Positions 26,862 through 36,099 of a DNA stretch of 46,558 bases are shown one piece after another (position 1 is the stretch's first letter; every line of letters starts with the position of its first letter). Both the position numbers and the translations under genes were made by a program. The stretch comes from Acidimicrobiaceae bacterium (lineage in GTDB: Bacteria; Actinomycetota; Acidimicrobiia; Acidimicrobiales; RAAP-2): contig PMPX01000141.1 in NCBI GenBank assembly GCA_003169235.1, forward strand, positions 204-46,761. Direction: 5' to 3'. The notes under the pieces are model-generated. The model worked only from the letters and a program-made list of their open reading frames with translations, was not told the DNA's origin and did no database searches.

Positions 26862-27899
26862 ATGAGCCGACGCGTGCTCGTCACGGGTGCGGACACCTTC
26901 TGGGGTGGCCGGATGGTCCAGGCCCTCGAGCAGGACCCCAGCATGGACGTGATCCTGGGCATGGGCGCCCACGCACCGTCGGTGCCGTTCGAGAGGGCCG
27001 AGTTCGTACGGGCGGACCAGACCTATTCCATCCTCAACCGGATCGTGAAGGCGACGCAGGTCGACACGATTCTGCACACGTTCATGATCACGAACTCGAC
27101 CACAGTGCCCAAGCGGGCCATGCACGAGATCAACGTGATCGGGACGATGAACCTCCTCGCCGCGGCCGGAACCGCCGGCTCCTCCGTCCGCCACATCGTC
27201 GTGAAGTCGTCGACACTCGTCTACGGCTCGGCGGCCAGCGACCCGAACACCTTCCACGAGGACACGCCGCGAACCAGCCCGGTGAAGAACGGCGTGGAGC
27301 GGGCGCTGGTCGAGGCCGAGAGCCTGGTGCGGGACTTCTCGGAGGACAACCCCGCCACCCGCGTCACCGTCCTCCGCTTCGCCAACGTCCTCGGCACCCA
27401 CCTGACCACCCCGATCAGCCGCAACCTGTCGGGGCCGCTGTGCCCGTCCATCTTCGGCTTCGATCCGATGCTGCAATTCGTGGAGGAGGACGACGTCGTC
27501 CGTGCCCTCGTCCATGTGACCCGGGGCAGCATCCCGGGCCTCTACAACGTGGCCGGCGACGGGCGGCTCCCCTGGAGCGAGGTGGCCGGCATCTGCGGGA
27601 CGCGGCTCGTCCCGCTGTCGCCCTTCAGCCCGCTGAAGATCCGCCCGGTCGCCAGGCTCTTCGACCTTCCCGAGGAACTGGCAGACCTGCTCCGTTACGG
27701 GCGTGGAGTCGACACGCGACGGTTCGCCGCCACGGGATTCACCTACAACGCCACGAGTGCCGGTGCGGTGCGCACGTTCATCAGGGCGCTTCGGCTCCGG
27801 CGGCAGTCCGGCCGGGAGCCGACGTCGTACACCTACGAGCACGACGTCGAGCAGTTCTTCCGCCACTCGCCGTCGGTGATGGGCACTCACGAGCCCTGA
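26862..27899 (+). CDS. NAD-dependent epimerase/dehydratase-like protein (Rv0501-like), YxxxK not apparent
   Basis: RRVLVTGADTFWGGRMVQAL, ERAEFVRADQ, VVKSSTLVYGSAASDPNTFHED. Confidence 0.8.
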   Translation: MSRRVLVTGADTFWGGRMVQALEQDPSMDVILGMGAHAPSVPFERAEFVRADQTYSILNRIVKATQVDTILHTFMITNSTTVPKRAMHEINVIGTMNLLAAAGTAGSSVRHIVVKSSTLVYGSAASDPNTFHEDTPRTSPVKNGVERALVEAESLVRDFSEDNPATRVTVLRFANVLGTHLTTPISRNLSGPLCPSIFGFDPMLQFVEEDDVVRALVHVTRGSIPGLYNVAGDGRLPWSEVAGICGTRLVPLSPFSPLKIRPVARLFDLPEELADLLRYGRGVDTRRFAATGFTYNATSAGAVRTFIRALRLRRQSGREPTSYTYEHDVEQFFRHSPSVMGTHEP

Positions 27900-27902
27900 G
27901 GC

Positions 27903-28523
27903 TCAACCGGCGATCCACTCCGCCACGAGGCTCGGCTCACGGTCGGCCCACTCCTCGGCCGTGATCGCATAGCGCACGTGGTCCTCCCAGACGCCGTCGA
28001 TCTCGAGGAACCGCAACGCGACCCCCTCCTCCCGGATGTCCAGCTTCTCGACCACTCTGCGGCTGGCGAGGTTCCTCGGGATGATCGAGATCTCCACCCG
28101 GTGCAGCGAGATCGTCTCGAAGGCGAAGCGCAACGCGACGACGACGGCTTCGGGCACCAGTCCCCGGCCCGCCATGGCCTCGTCGATCCAATAGCCGATG
28201 AACCCGCTCTGGAACGGGCCACGCTGAATGGACGACAGCGTCACCTCGCCGGCGAAGCGCTCGCCCACGAAGATGCCGAAGCCATAGCCGGTGCCCAGGT
28301 GCCTCTCGCGCTCGCGGATGCCGCATCGGGCGGCGAAGCTGGGGCGATCCTCCAATGGCACCGGGGCGCCCTTGGGGCGCGGCTCCCAGCGCAACAACCA
28401 GTCGGCACATCGGGTCCTGACCTCGTGCCAGGCCGGGAAGTCGTCCTCGCTGAGCGATCGCAGCGACACCCGTCGGCCGCGCAGTTCCAATGGCGCGTGG
28501 CGCACCGCTCTCGCTGCACTCAT
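27903..28523 (-). CDS. GNAT family N-acetyltransferase (RimJ/RimL-like)
   Basis: GYWIDEAMAGRGLVPEAV, RVEISIIPRNLASRRVVEKL; ATGA overlap with upstream aminotransferase. Confidence 0.88.
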   Translation of the reverse strand: MSAARAVRHAPLELRGRRVSLRSLSEDDFPAWHEVRTRCADWLLRWEPRPKGAPVPLEDRPSFAARCGIRERERHLGTGYGFGIFVGERFAGEVTLSSIQRGPFQSGFIGYWIDEAMAGRGLVPEAVVVALRFAFETISLHRVEISIIPRNLASRRVVEKLDIREEGVALRFLEIDGVWEDHVRYAITAEEWADREPSLVAEWIAG

Positions 28524-29608
28524 CGACCGAGTACCTCCTTCATGGCGCCGAGCAGCGCGAACACGTTTCGCCGTCTGGCCGTGTGTCCCATGCAGCCGAC
28601 GCGCCAGACCTGCCCCGCGAGCCGGCCCGCACCGGCGCCGATCTCTATGCCGTAGGAACGCAGCAGCTCCCGGCGGCACGCGGCATCGTCGACGCCGTCG
28701 GGCACGCGGACCGTCGTGAGCTGGGGGAGCCGATGGTCGGGCTTCACCAGGAGCTCCAGCCCGAGGGCGACCAGCCCGTCTTGCAGGAGATTGCCGCACT
28801 CGGCGTGTCGCCTCTGCGCCGCCTCGATGCCCTCGTCGAGCAGCACCCCGAGGCCGGCGTGCAGAGCGGCCACCATCGCCACAGGTGCGGTGTGGTGGTA
28901 CACCCGCCCTCCGCCGGTTGAGTCGTTGACGTAGCGCGAGAGCAGGTTGAGGTCGAGGTACCAGCTGGACGGCCGCTCGACGACCCGGTCCATGGCACGC
29001 GGGGACACCGTCAGCGGCGAGAGCCCGGGCGGGACGCCCAGGCATTTCTGGGTTCCGCTGTAGGCGATGTCCACTCCCCAGTCGTCGACGGAGACCTCAA
29101 TTCCCCCGAGCGAGGTCACCATGTCCACCAGCAGCAGCGCGTCGCCCTTGCCGCTCCCGAGCGCCTCAATCTCGTTACGCACCCCCGTAGAGGTCTCGGC
29201 GTGCACCACCGCGATGATCGCCGGCGACGGATGGGCCGCGAGGAGCCGGTCGGGGTCGATCGGTTCACCCCACTCGGCCTCCACCCGGATCACGGCGGCG
29301 CCGTGGCGGGTGGCGACCTCGCACATCCGCTCCCCGAAGACACCGTTCACCCCGACCACGACGGGGTCCGCCGGCCGGACGAAGTTGACGAAGGACGCCT
29401 CCATGCCGGCCGACCCCGTCCCGCTGAGCGGCAGGGTCAGCTGATTCGACGTCGCAAAGACCCGGCGGAGGCGGTCGTTCGTCTGGTCGAGCACCTGGAG
29501 GAACTGAGGATCGAGGTGCCCGAGCACCGGTCCGGCCAGTGCCATGGTGACTTCGGGGTACGGATTCGAAGGCCCGGGCCCCATGAGCAGGCGGTCGGAA
29601 ATCCCCAC
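28520..29608 (-). CDS. Class-V PLP aminotransferase (serine-pyruvate / alanine-glyoxylate aminotransferase-like)
   Basis: LMGPGPSNPYPEV, DMVTSLGGIEVSVDDWGVDIAYSGTQKCLGVPPGLS (PLP Lys), WRVGCMGHTA. Confidence 0.9.
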   Translation of the reverse strand: MGISDRLLMGPGPSNPYPEVTMALAGPVLGHLDPQFLQVLDQTNDRLRRVFATSNQLTLPLSGTGSAGMEASFVNFVRPADPVVVGVNGVFGERMCEVATRHGAAVIRVEAEWGEPIDPDRLLAAHPSPAIIAVVHAETSTGVRNEIEALGSGKGDALLLVDMVTSLGGIEVSVDDWGVDIAYSGTQKCLGVPPGLSPLTVSPRAMDRVVERPSSWYLDLNLLSRYVNDSTGGGRVYHHTAPVAMVAALHAGLGVLLDEGIEAAQRRHAECGNLLQDGLVALGLELLVKPDHRLPQLTTVRVPDGVDDAACRRELLRSYGIEIGAGAGRLAGQVWRVGCMGHTARRRNVFALLGAMKEVLGR

Positions 29609-29685
29609 CGGCGCATCGTGGCAGGTCCCCGCCCACCTGCGCCAACGCGCCGAGTGGTCGGTGCCGGGTCAGCTAGATTGCCTGC

Positions 29686-31413
29686 GTGGAACGGGTGCTC
29701 TTCGCTCCCAGGACACTTCCGCCACTGCGCCCCAACGTGGGCGAGGATCCCGTCGCCTACGACACCTGGGTCCGCAGGACGGAGGCTGCCCGGCTTGCGA
29801 CCTGGCTCCCGCCTCCGAACCAACGAGCGCTCCACGTCGTGATGGTCATTGAGGACCGGCCGCCGACCGAGACAATCGACTCCCTCCGGTCGCTCACGGC
29901 CCAGACGAGCTCCCACTGGGCGCTTACCGTGGCATTGCGGGAGCGCTGGGAGCCGGACCTGAGCGCCCTCCTGCACCTCTCGGGCATTCGGCAGCACTTC
30001 GCTCTCGAGCGGCGAGACCAGGCGTCCACCTTCGAGGAGATGCTCGGGGCCGGACTGGCGGCTGCGCGCGACAGTGACGTCGCGCTCATGTTCCCGGGTG
30101 ATGTCTGGGCACCAGACACGGTGAGCCAATTGTCCGAGGCTTTGACCGATAACGGCGTCGCCTACGCCGACGAGGATTGTCTCGACGACCACGGCACGCA
30201 CGCCGTCCCCTGCCTGAAACCAGCGTTCTCGCCCGAGTTCCTCCTCCATGCAGACTGCATCGGCCGTCCCCTGGCCATGTCAGCCGGTGTCGTGGGCCGA
30301 CTGCCAACGAGCTCCGCCGGAGTACGTGAAGCTCGGGACCACGACCTGGCGCTGCGTGCCTGCGAGGTGGCGGACTCGGTCAGGCACGTCCCAGAAGTCC
30401 TGTGTCATCGGCGCGTTCGGGGCGCGCCCCTGCCCACGCAGACGCCCGGGAGCGCGGATCACGTCACGATGGCCCTGGCCCGTCGTCATGAGCTGGCCGC
30501 AGTCACGCCCGGGCGCGCTGCCGGGACGTTTTCCATCCGCCGCGAACCGAGCTCCAACACGACCGCGAGCATCATCATCCCGTTTCGAGACGAGCCCCGC
30601 TTCCTGCGCGCCTGCATCGATTCCATCGACCGCACGAAAGGTGCGGTCGTCCACGAGTTCCTACTGGTCGACAATGGCTCGGTCCAGCCCGAGACGATGA
30701 CCCTGCTCGATCGGCTCTCCGACCGGCCCGATGTCCGGGTGGTGTCCGATCCGCGCCCGTTCAACTGGGCAGCACTGAACAACGGGGCCGCGGCGATGGC
30801 CAGTGGCGACGTTCTCGTCTTCCTGAACAACGACATCGAGGCCCTGTCCCACGGATGGTTGGATGCACTCTGCGGTCAAGCGGAACGCCCCGACGTGGGC
30901 GCGGTCGGAGCGCGGCTTCTCTACCCCGACCACCGCCTCCAGCATTGCGGCGTGGTGCTGGGCCTGGGTGGGGCCGCGGGCCATCTCTTCGTGGGTCTCG
31001 CTGAGGACAAACCGGGCTATCTGGGCATGGCGGTGACGACGAGGGAGTGTTCTGCCGTCACCGGAGCGTGTCTCACCACTCGCCGAGAGGTCTTCGACAG
31101 TCATGGTCAGTTCGACGAGTCACTGGGAGTGGATCTCAACGACATCGACTACTGCCTGCGGATGCACCGGTCAGGACTTCGCACCCTGTACGAACCGGCT
31201 GCGGAGCTGGTTCATCATGAGTCGCCCAGTCGCGGTACCGCGGGTGATGTCAGCGACATCGTGCGTTTCGTCGAGCGGTGGAAGGCATCGATCATCGCCG
31301 GCGATCCCTATCTCAACCCGCACCTCACCCGCATAGACTCGTCCTGCGCGCTCCGTGGACCGGGTGAAGAAGAATGGTGGCAACGTTGGCACGACAGTCT
31401 GACCGATGTCTGA
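29686..31413 (+). CDS. GT2 family glycosyltransferase with two GT-like domains (first degenerate)
   Basis: ASIIIPFRDEPRFLRACIDSI, VFLNNDIEALSHGWLDAL, GVDLNDIDYCLRMHRSG; N-terminal AYADEDCLDD...LKPAFSPEFLL. Confidence 0.85.
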   Translation: MERVLFAPRTLPPLRPNVGEDPVAYDTWVRRTEAARLATWLPPPNQRALHVVMVIEDRPPTETIDSLRSLTAQTSSHWALTVALRERWEPDLSALLHLSGIRQHFALERRDQASTFEEMLGAGLAAARDSDVALMFPGDVWAPDTVSQLSEALTDNGVAYADEDCLDDHGTHAVPCLKPAFSPEFLLHADCIGRPLAMSAGVVGRLPTSSAGVREARDHDLALRACEVADSVRHVPEVLCHRRVRGAPLPTQTPGSADHVTMALARRHELAAVTPGRAAGTFSIRREPSSNTTASIIIPFRDEPRFLRACIDSIDRTKGAVVHEFLLVDNGSVQPETMTLLDRLSDRPDVRVVSDPRPFNWAALNNGAAAMASGDVLVFLNNDIEALSHGWLDALCGQAERPDVGAVGARLLYPDHRLQHCGVVLGLGGAAGHLFVGLAEDKPGYLGMAVTTRECSAVTGACLTTRREVFDSHGQFDESLGVDLNDIDYCLRMHRSGLRTLYEPAAELVHHESPSRGTAGDVSDIVRFVERWKASIIAGDPYLNPHLTRIDSSCALRGPGEEEWWQRWHDSLTDV

Positions 31414-31819
31414 GGATGACCGACTGATGGAGCCACCCGAGATGTTCCGTCGACCCACGGATCCCGCAGAGCCGCCTCCGCCACTCCGATCCGGCGATCG
31501 GATCACCGCCTTGCACCACGAATGGGCTCGGATGCACTCCGGTGCCGACGCGGCAACCGTCGCGGGTCGACTGCGCAACGAAGTCCGGTCGGTCGCGTCT
31601 CGGATAACGAACCGGGCTGATCATCGTCTGCTGGGCGATCTCGTGCGGGCCGTGGACGCAGTGGCGGAGCGCTGCGATGCGCTGTCCGAACGAACCGCCA
31701 ACCTGGAGATCATCGTTGACGACCTGGCTCGCATCCTGGGGGAAGAAGTGACCCAGTTGCGGGCTGCCATCGAAAGCAGGGCAGCCGAAGGTTCAGCCGG
31801 ATCACCGTTGCCGCAGTGA
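31406..31819 (+). CDS. Small helical protein between glycosyltransferase genes
   Basis: 137 aa, helical/coiled-coil; overlaps both neighbours (8 bp and GTGA). Confidence 0.6.
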   Translation: MSEDDRLMEPPEMFRRPTDPAEPPPPLRSGDRITALHHEWARMHSGADAATVAGRLRNEVRSVASRITNRADHRLLGDLVRAVDAVAERCDALSERTANLEIIVDDLARILGEEVTQLRAAIESRAAEGSAGSPLPQ

Positions 31820-32808
31820 CCGAGGGCGTCACGACACCGGACGTTGTGGTGTTGAGCACCTCGTGGCGGAAGCGGGAGACCGAGGTGTCCTTCGTCACTC
31901 GCGCCGTTGCCGGCGCCGCGTCCCGCTCAGGCGCAGTGACAGTCATCGCCCCCTTGCCATCCGGAGCCGTTGAGCCCGACGGAGCGTTCGACGTGATGGG
32001 CATCGGCGAGAGGCCGCGGGGCGAATGGCCCGCCGTCCGAGAGGCGCAGTGGATCCGCCGGCCACATCCCGAGTCCACGTGGGTTCTCGATGAACCCAGC
32101 GAAGGCGCCCGGGCCCTCTTTCGGGCTTTCGGTGACCAATCCACCGCGTATTCGATCAAGCCCGATGCCGGGGATGTCCTCACAAGGATGAGCCAGTTGG
32201 CCTTTGTGCCAGGCCTCACGGCGGGATCGTCTGAGGACTTGGGCATGTACGTTCCGATCAATCCGCTGGCAATGAGGCACCGGCACGCCGGGCTCGGATT
32301 CACCGGCTACGTCCTGGTACTCACGGACCGGACTTGTACTCCGGCCGCCGCCCCTCCAACTGCCGCAGTCGCGTGGCTCACATCGAGATTCCATCGGCAC
32401 GACGTCGTCGTGATCGAAGGGGGCAGGGCCGCCGTGTGGAGAGGCCGGGCGCTCAGGGGGATCGTCGCTGTAGACACCAGGATGGATCTCTGGCGTCTCA
32501 TGGCTCACGCCCAGGTCACCGTGGACCTCGCACCCGGCGACGTCATCGCCCGCGACTGCATCGAGTCACTTCGCCTCGGGACACCCATCGTGGTTCCGGA
32601 TGCCACCGTCGGCGCTGCACACGCCCACACAGGTGCTGGCGTTACCTTCTCCAGCATCCCCGCACTATTGGACGGCGTGGAGCAACTGGGCAGCCAGAGC
32701 GAGCGAGAGCGCCTTTCGCGCCAGGGCATCCACTACGCCGACTCGCTGTACGGTGATCCCTCCGCTTTCGTCACCAGAGTTGCGCGTGCCCTGAATCAGA
32801 TCCGCTGA
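31816..32808 (+). CDS. Divergent glycosyltransferase-like (GT4/GT-B) protein
   Basis: DLAPGDVIARDCIESLRLGTPIVVPDATVGAAHAHTGAGVTF resembles the GT-B C-terminal acceptor loop; GTG start. Confidence 0.55.
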   Translation: MTEGVTTPDVVVLSTSWRKRETEVSFVTRAVAGAASRSGAVTVIAPLPSGAVEPDGAFDVMGIGERPRGEWPAVREAQWIRRPHPESTWVLDEPSEGARALFRAFGDQSTAYSIKPDAGDVLTRMSQLAFVPGLTAGSSEDLGMYVPINPLAMRHRHAGLGFTGYVLVLTDRTCTPAAAPPTAAVAWLTSRFHRHDVVVIEGGRAAVWRGRALRGIVAVDTRMDLWRLMAHAQVTVDLAPGDVIARDCIESLRLGTPIVVPDATVGAAHAHTGAGVTFSSIPALLDGVEQLGSQSERERLSRQGIHYADSLYGDPSAFVTRVARALNQIR

Positions 32809-32823
32809 CCGGTCGGCCAGGGT

Positions 32824-35800
32824 TCAGACGACACGACGGAACCGCGCCCGGATCGATCTCGGCACTACCCGCGTGAGCCTTCGAACTGCCGGTTTGCGCG
32901 TCAACGCATCCACGCTTGAACGGAATCCCTTCTGGACCTCCAGGTGCTCACCGCGGGGCGCGCACGACACCGCAGGGAGAAAAGCCGACACCCCTTGTAC
33001 GAGTCCCGAGCCCTGCATGGGAGGCCCGAGAGACAGTGCCTCCGCTGGCAGACGGGACGCGCCGGTGTCGATGGAGTACACGGGACGGCTGAACGGGATC
33101 AGCCGCCTCAGCGCAAATCCGAGAATAGCGACGTCATCATCATCGGGAGCCTGAGGCCCGATGTGAATGATCCGTCCGTCGTTCGGTCGTCCCCAGGCTT
33201 CGACGCTGTCAGCCACGCGCTCACGGTAGAGCAACCCTGGAGCGTGCCCGCCACAACCGTCCCACACGCGCACTTCGACTGCCCACTCCGGCAGCGCTCC
33301 AGCCGCCGTGACGGTGGAGGCGCTTCTACTCGGCAACCCCGCGTCGAGAAAGCCCAGATGCGAGCAGCCGGACATTCCGACCAACCGACCTTCTTCGTCG
33401 CTGATGGTCACGAGGGAGCGGGTGCGATCCGCAGTACTCCACGAGTGGAGCGGCACCGTTCCCGAGCGTTGTTCCCTGAGGAGCCGCGCCACGATCCGCC
33501 GCGCCTCATACCCGTGTGATTCGAGCTCCATGGGGTCGGTCGCATAGGCGAACGACCCTTGGTGCTCCAGCTCCCAGAGGTCGACGTACCCCTCACCTGA
33601 CACGCTAGGAATCCATGCCGAACCAAGGGTGCCCTCGAAGGCCAGATGTGGGAGCTCCCTTGACGCATCATCCCCGAGCGACAGGTGCCATCCACCTGTG
33701 GACGCGTTGCGCCAGCGGTACAGAGGGGATCGGGTCGGATCCGGCTCCCAGGCAAAGCCAACCACGCCCTCGAGTTCGTAGCCCTCCGACAAGATGCTCT
33801 GCCAATGGGTGGCCAGCCGATGACCCAGGTCACCTTCGGGCGGGACACCCTCCTTTCTCAAGCGCACCAGAGGGATGGCGTCCTGGCTGTTCACCTGGAG
33901 GCCGGCGACAACTCCGAGAGAGTTCATCGCTCCTTGCGAGAATTCCAATTCCAATTGGCTCACATAGCCGACGCGACCGCTTGCGACCTCTTGCACTTCA
34001 TGCAGAGGCGCCAGAGAATCCGATACAAATTCCACCACCTCGGCCACCGCGATCGGATAGGGACGGAGCCCATCTGCCCTCCCGACACATGCATCGGGAT
34101 TGCAGGTATAACGAAATCCACCACCTCGAAGGCTGACTTCGAACAGGGGCCACCGCCGTAGCTCCATCCGGGAGCTCCCTTCACTGCCCGCGTTCGGCCC
34201 GGCCTCGCTCGTTATCGACTCGACAAAGACGTCGTCACGTCCGCTCGCAATCTGCGAATAGTCGATGAGGCCCTCCACATCGACATCACGCGATATCTCC
34301 CGGAGGCATCGTCGCAAACTGGTGCGCCCCGGCAACGGTTCGGTTGGCAGGTAGCCGAGCGTTACTTCGTCCGCCGCCCCGGACTCCTGGTAGGAAAGGC
34401 GATAGGAGGTCCTGTGCGTTCGCAGGTCGAACCGTGAGAAGAGCCCGATCGTCCCAGGGAAAGCCTGCGTCCACACCCACCCGATCGGTATCCGCACCCT
34501 CCACTGGCCTGACGGCGATATCGGAACCTGTCGTCGACTGTCGAAGACGTCCAGCAAAGTCTGCCCGCGCATGTCCACCACAGCGTCCAACCGAACCGAG
34601 CGCGGAGGCATCCAGTCCGACCACGCCCGCTGAGAAATCGCTTCGAGTCCGTCGCGATGCATCCCTGGGGGCTTGGGGAGCTGGCGAAACCCACCCGATG
34701 GGATCAGGAGCGGCCGAGCCTCCCGTTGTCGGAAGGACTCCTCCATTTCGACCCCCTCCCTCGTGAGGTCCTCCGCGGGCCATCGGCCTGACGGATCCTG
34801 TGGCAACTGACCGGTGCCACCTCCAGCCCGAGGCGGCAGTTGCCTCGAGCTTCGCTGCTCACCCGTGATTGTCTCGTGAAGTACGACGTCTCGGCGCGGA
34901 CCAGCTTCCGTTCGAAATCCGTAGGCCCAATGATCCTCTGCACTCATCAGTTGCTCGAGCTGGATGTACCACCACGCGAAGTCCTCCGTTTCCGCCCCCG
35001 CCTCTTCCCGCCAGCGATCGAAGGTTGCTCCGTCCATCACGAACGCGACCGGATCGCTCTCATCCGCCGGCGTCATTCTCCTCCATACACGACCGGGCGG
35101 CGGAGCCTGGTGGATCGCCACGACGACCGGGTTCTCTCGATCGGAGAGCAATCGGACGATTCGCTCGACACTCGTCTCGTCCCCCAGAACTGCTCCGTGT
35201 TTCGCCCCGAGGACCATGACGAGGCGACCCCGCACTCGCGGCGGCGCACCGGTGAATCGAACGAGCTCGAAATCATCGCAGGTCTGCTCGGCACAGGTGC
35301 CGACGGCTGCTGACTCAGCGAGCAGGATGCTCAATGCCGGAGCCCATTCTTGCTTGATCTCGATCAACCGCTGGCTCTGGCTCAGCTCGGGATGGAGATC
35401 TCGGACCTCGCGCATGAAGGTTGCCTTCTCCTGAACCACATCAGATCGGGAGAAGCCCCATCTCCGGTACAGAAGCGGTGCCCCATGGAAGGGTGCACCG
35501 AATATGCCGCGAACGCCCAATGTGATGAAGAAGTCCCAGTCTTCATGGCCATGCGTCAAATTGGTTCGAAACTGGTTTCCCGCGTCGAACACCGCCCGAT
35601 CGATCAGACCTCCCATGCAGCAGAAGTTGCGGAACAAGAGCAGGTAGAGGTTGTACGGCGGCATGACCACCAAGTCCTCTTGGGTCCCGAAACACTGCAT
35701 GTCCGGGTAGACAAATCCCACTTCGTCCGGTGCCTGCTTCAACGCTTCCAGTGCAATCTCGATATGACGTTCCGTCACTCGATCGTCACTGTCCAGGAAG

Positions 35801-36081
35801 AAGATGACCTCGCCCGTACTGTTCTCCACACCTACGTTGCGCGCCGCTCCCGGGCCCATTTGCTCCTGATGGACCACGAGCACTCCTTCCGCCTTCAAGC
35901 GCTCCAGCACCAACCTGCTCTCCTCGTCTGTCGAACCGTCGTCAACAATGACGATCTCGTCGGGAGGCCTCGACTGACGCCGGAGGGAATCGAACGCATC
36001 GACAACAAACGGGCCGTGGTTGAAGAACGGCATGACCACGCTGACACGCACGTTGGCGCCCTGCCGCGCATATCGCCTCAT
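32824..36081 (-). CDS. GT2 family glycosyltransferase with long C-terminal extension containing DUF5648-like repeats (1085 aa)
   Basis: RVSVVMPFFNHGPFVVDAFDSLRRQSRPPDEIVIVDDGSTDE, FFLDSDDRVTERH; C-terminal repeated units such as PLYRWRNASTGGWHLSLGDDASRE and YVDLWELEHQGSFAYATDPMELESHGYEARRIV. Confidence 0.85.
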   Translation of the reverse strand: MRRYARQGANVRVSVVMPFFNHGPFVVDAFDSLRRQSRPPDEIVIVDDGSTDEESRLVLERLKAEGVLVVHQEQMGPGAARNVGVENSTGEVIFFLDSDDRVTERHIEIALEALKQAPDEVGFVYPDMQCFGTQEDLVVMPPYNLYLLLFRNFCCMGGLIDRAVFDAGNQFRTNLTHGHEDWDFFITLGVRGIFGAPFHGAPLLYRRWGFSRSDVVQEKATFMREVRDLHPELSQSQRLIEIKQEWAPALSILLAESAAVGTCAEQTCDDFELVRFTGAPPRVRGRLVMVLGAKHGAVLGDETSVERIVRLLSDRENPVVVAIHQAPPPGRVWRRMTPADESDPVAFVMDGATFDRWREEAGAETEDFAWWYIQLEQLMSAEDHWAYGFRTEAGPRRDVVLHETITGEQRSSRQLPPRAGGGTGQLPQDPSGRWPAEDLTREGVEMEESFRQREARPLLIPSGGFRQLPKPPGMHRDGLEAISQRAWSDWMPPRSVRLDAVVDMRGQTLLDVFDSRRQVPISPSGQWRVRIPIGWVWTQAFPGTIGLFSRFDLRTHRTSYRLSYQESGAADEVTLGYLPTEPLPGRTSLRRCLREISRDVDVEGLIDYSQIASGRDDVFVESITSEAGPNAGSEGSSRMELRRWPLFEVSLRGGGFRYTCNPDACVGRADGLRPYPIAVAEVVEFVSDSLAPLHEVQEVASGRVGYVSQLELEFSQGAMNSLGVVAGLQVNSQDAIPLVRLRKEGVPPEGDLGHRLATHWQSILSEGYELEGVVGFAWEPDPTRSPLYRWRNASTGGWHLSLGDDASRELPHLAFEGTLGSAWIPSVSGEGYVDLWELEHQGSFAYATDPMELESHGYEARRIVARLLREQRSGTVPLHSWSTADRTRSLVTISDEEGRLVGMSGCSHLGFLDAGLPSRSASTVTAAGALPEWAVEVRVWDGCGGHAPGLLYRERVADSVEAWGRPNDGRIIHIGPQAPDDDDVAILGFALRRLIPFSRPVYSIDTGASRLPAEALSLGPPMQGSGLVQGVSAFLPAVSCAPRGEHLEVQKGFRSSVDALTRKPAVRRLTRVVPRSIRARFRRVV
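33340..34160 (-). repeat. About six degenerate 40-50 aa protein repeats (DUF5648-like) within the GT2 CDS
   Basis: Units starting PLFEVSL..., PLHEVQE..., PLVRLRK..., PLYRWRN..., YVDLWEL..., PLHSWST...; pattern PLYRW-x-G-x-DP-EL-GYE-EG-VG. Confidence 0.5.
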
Positions 36082-36099
36082 GACGCAGCTCCGTCCGCG

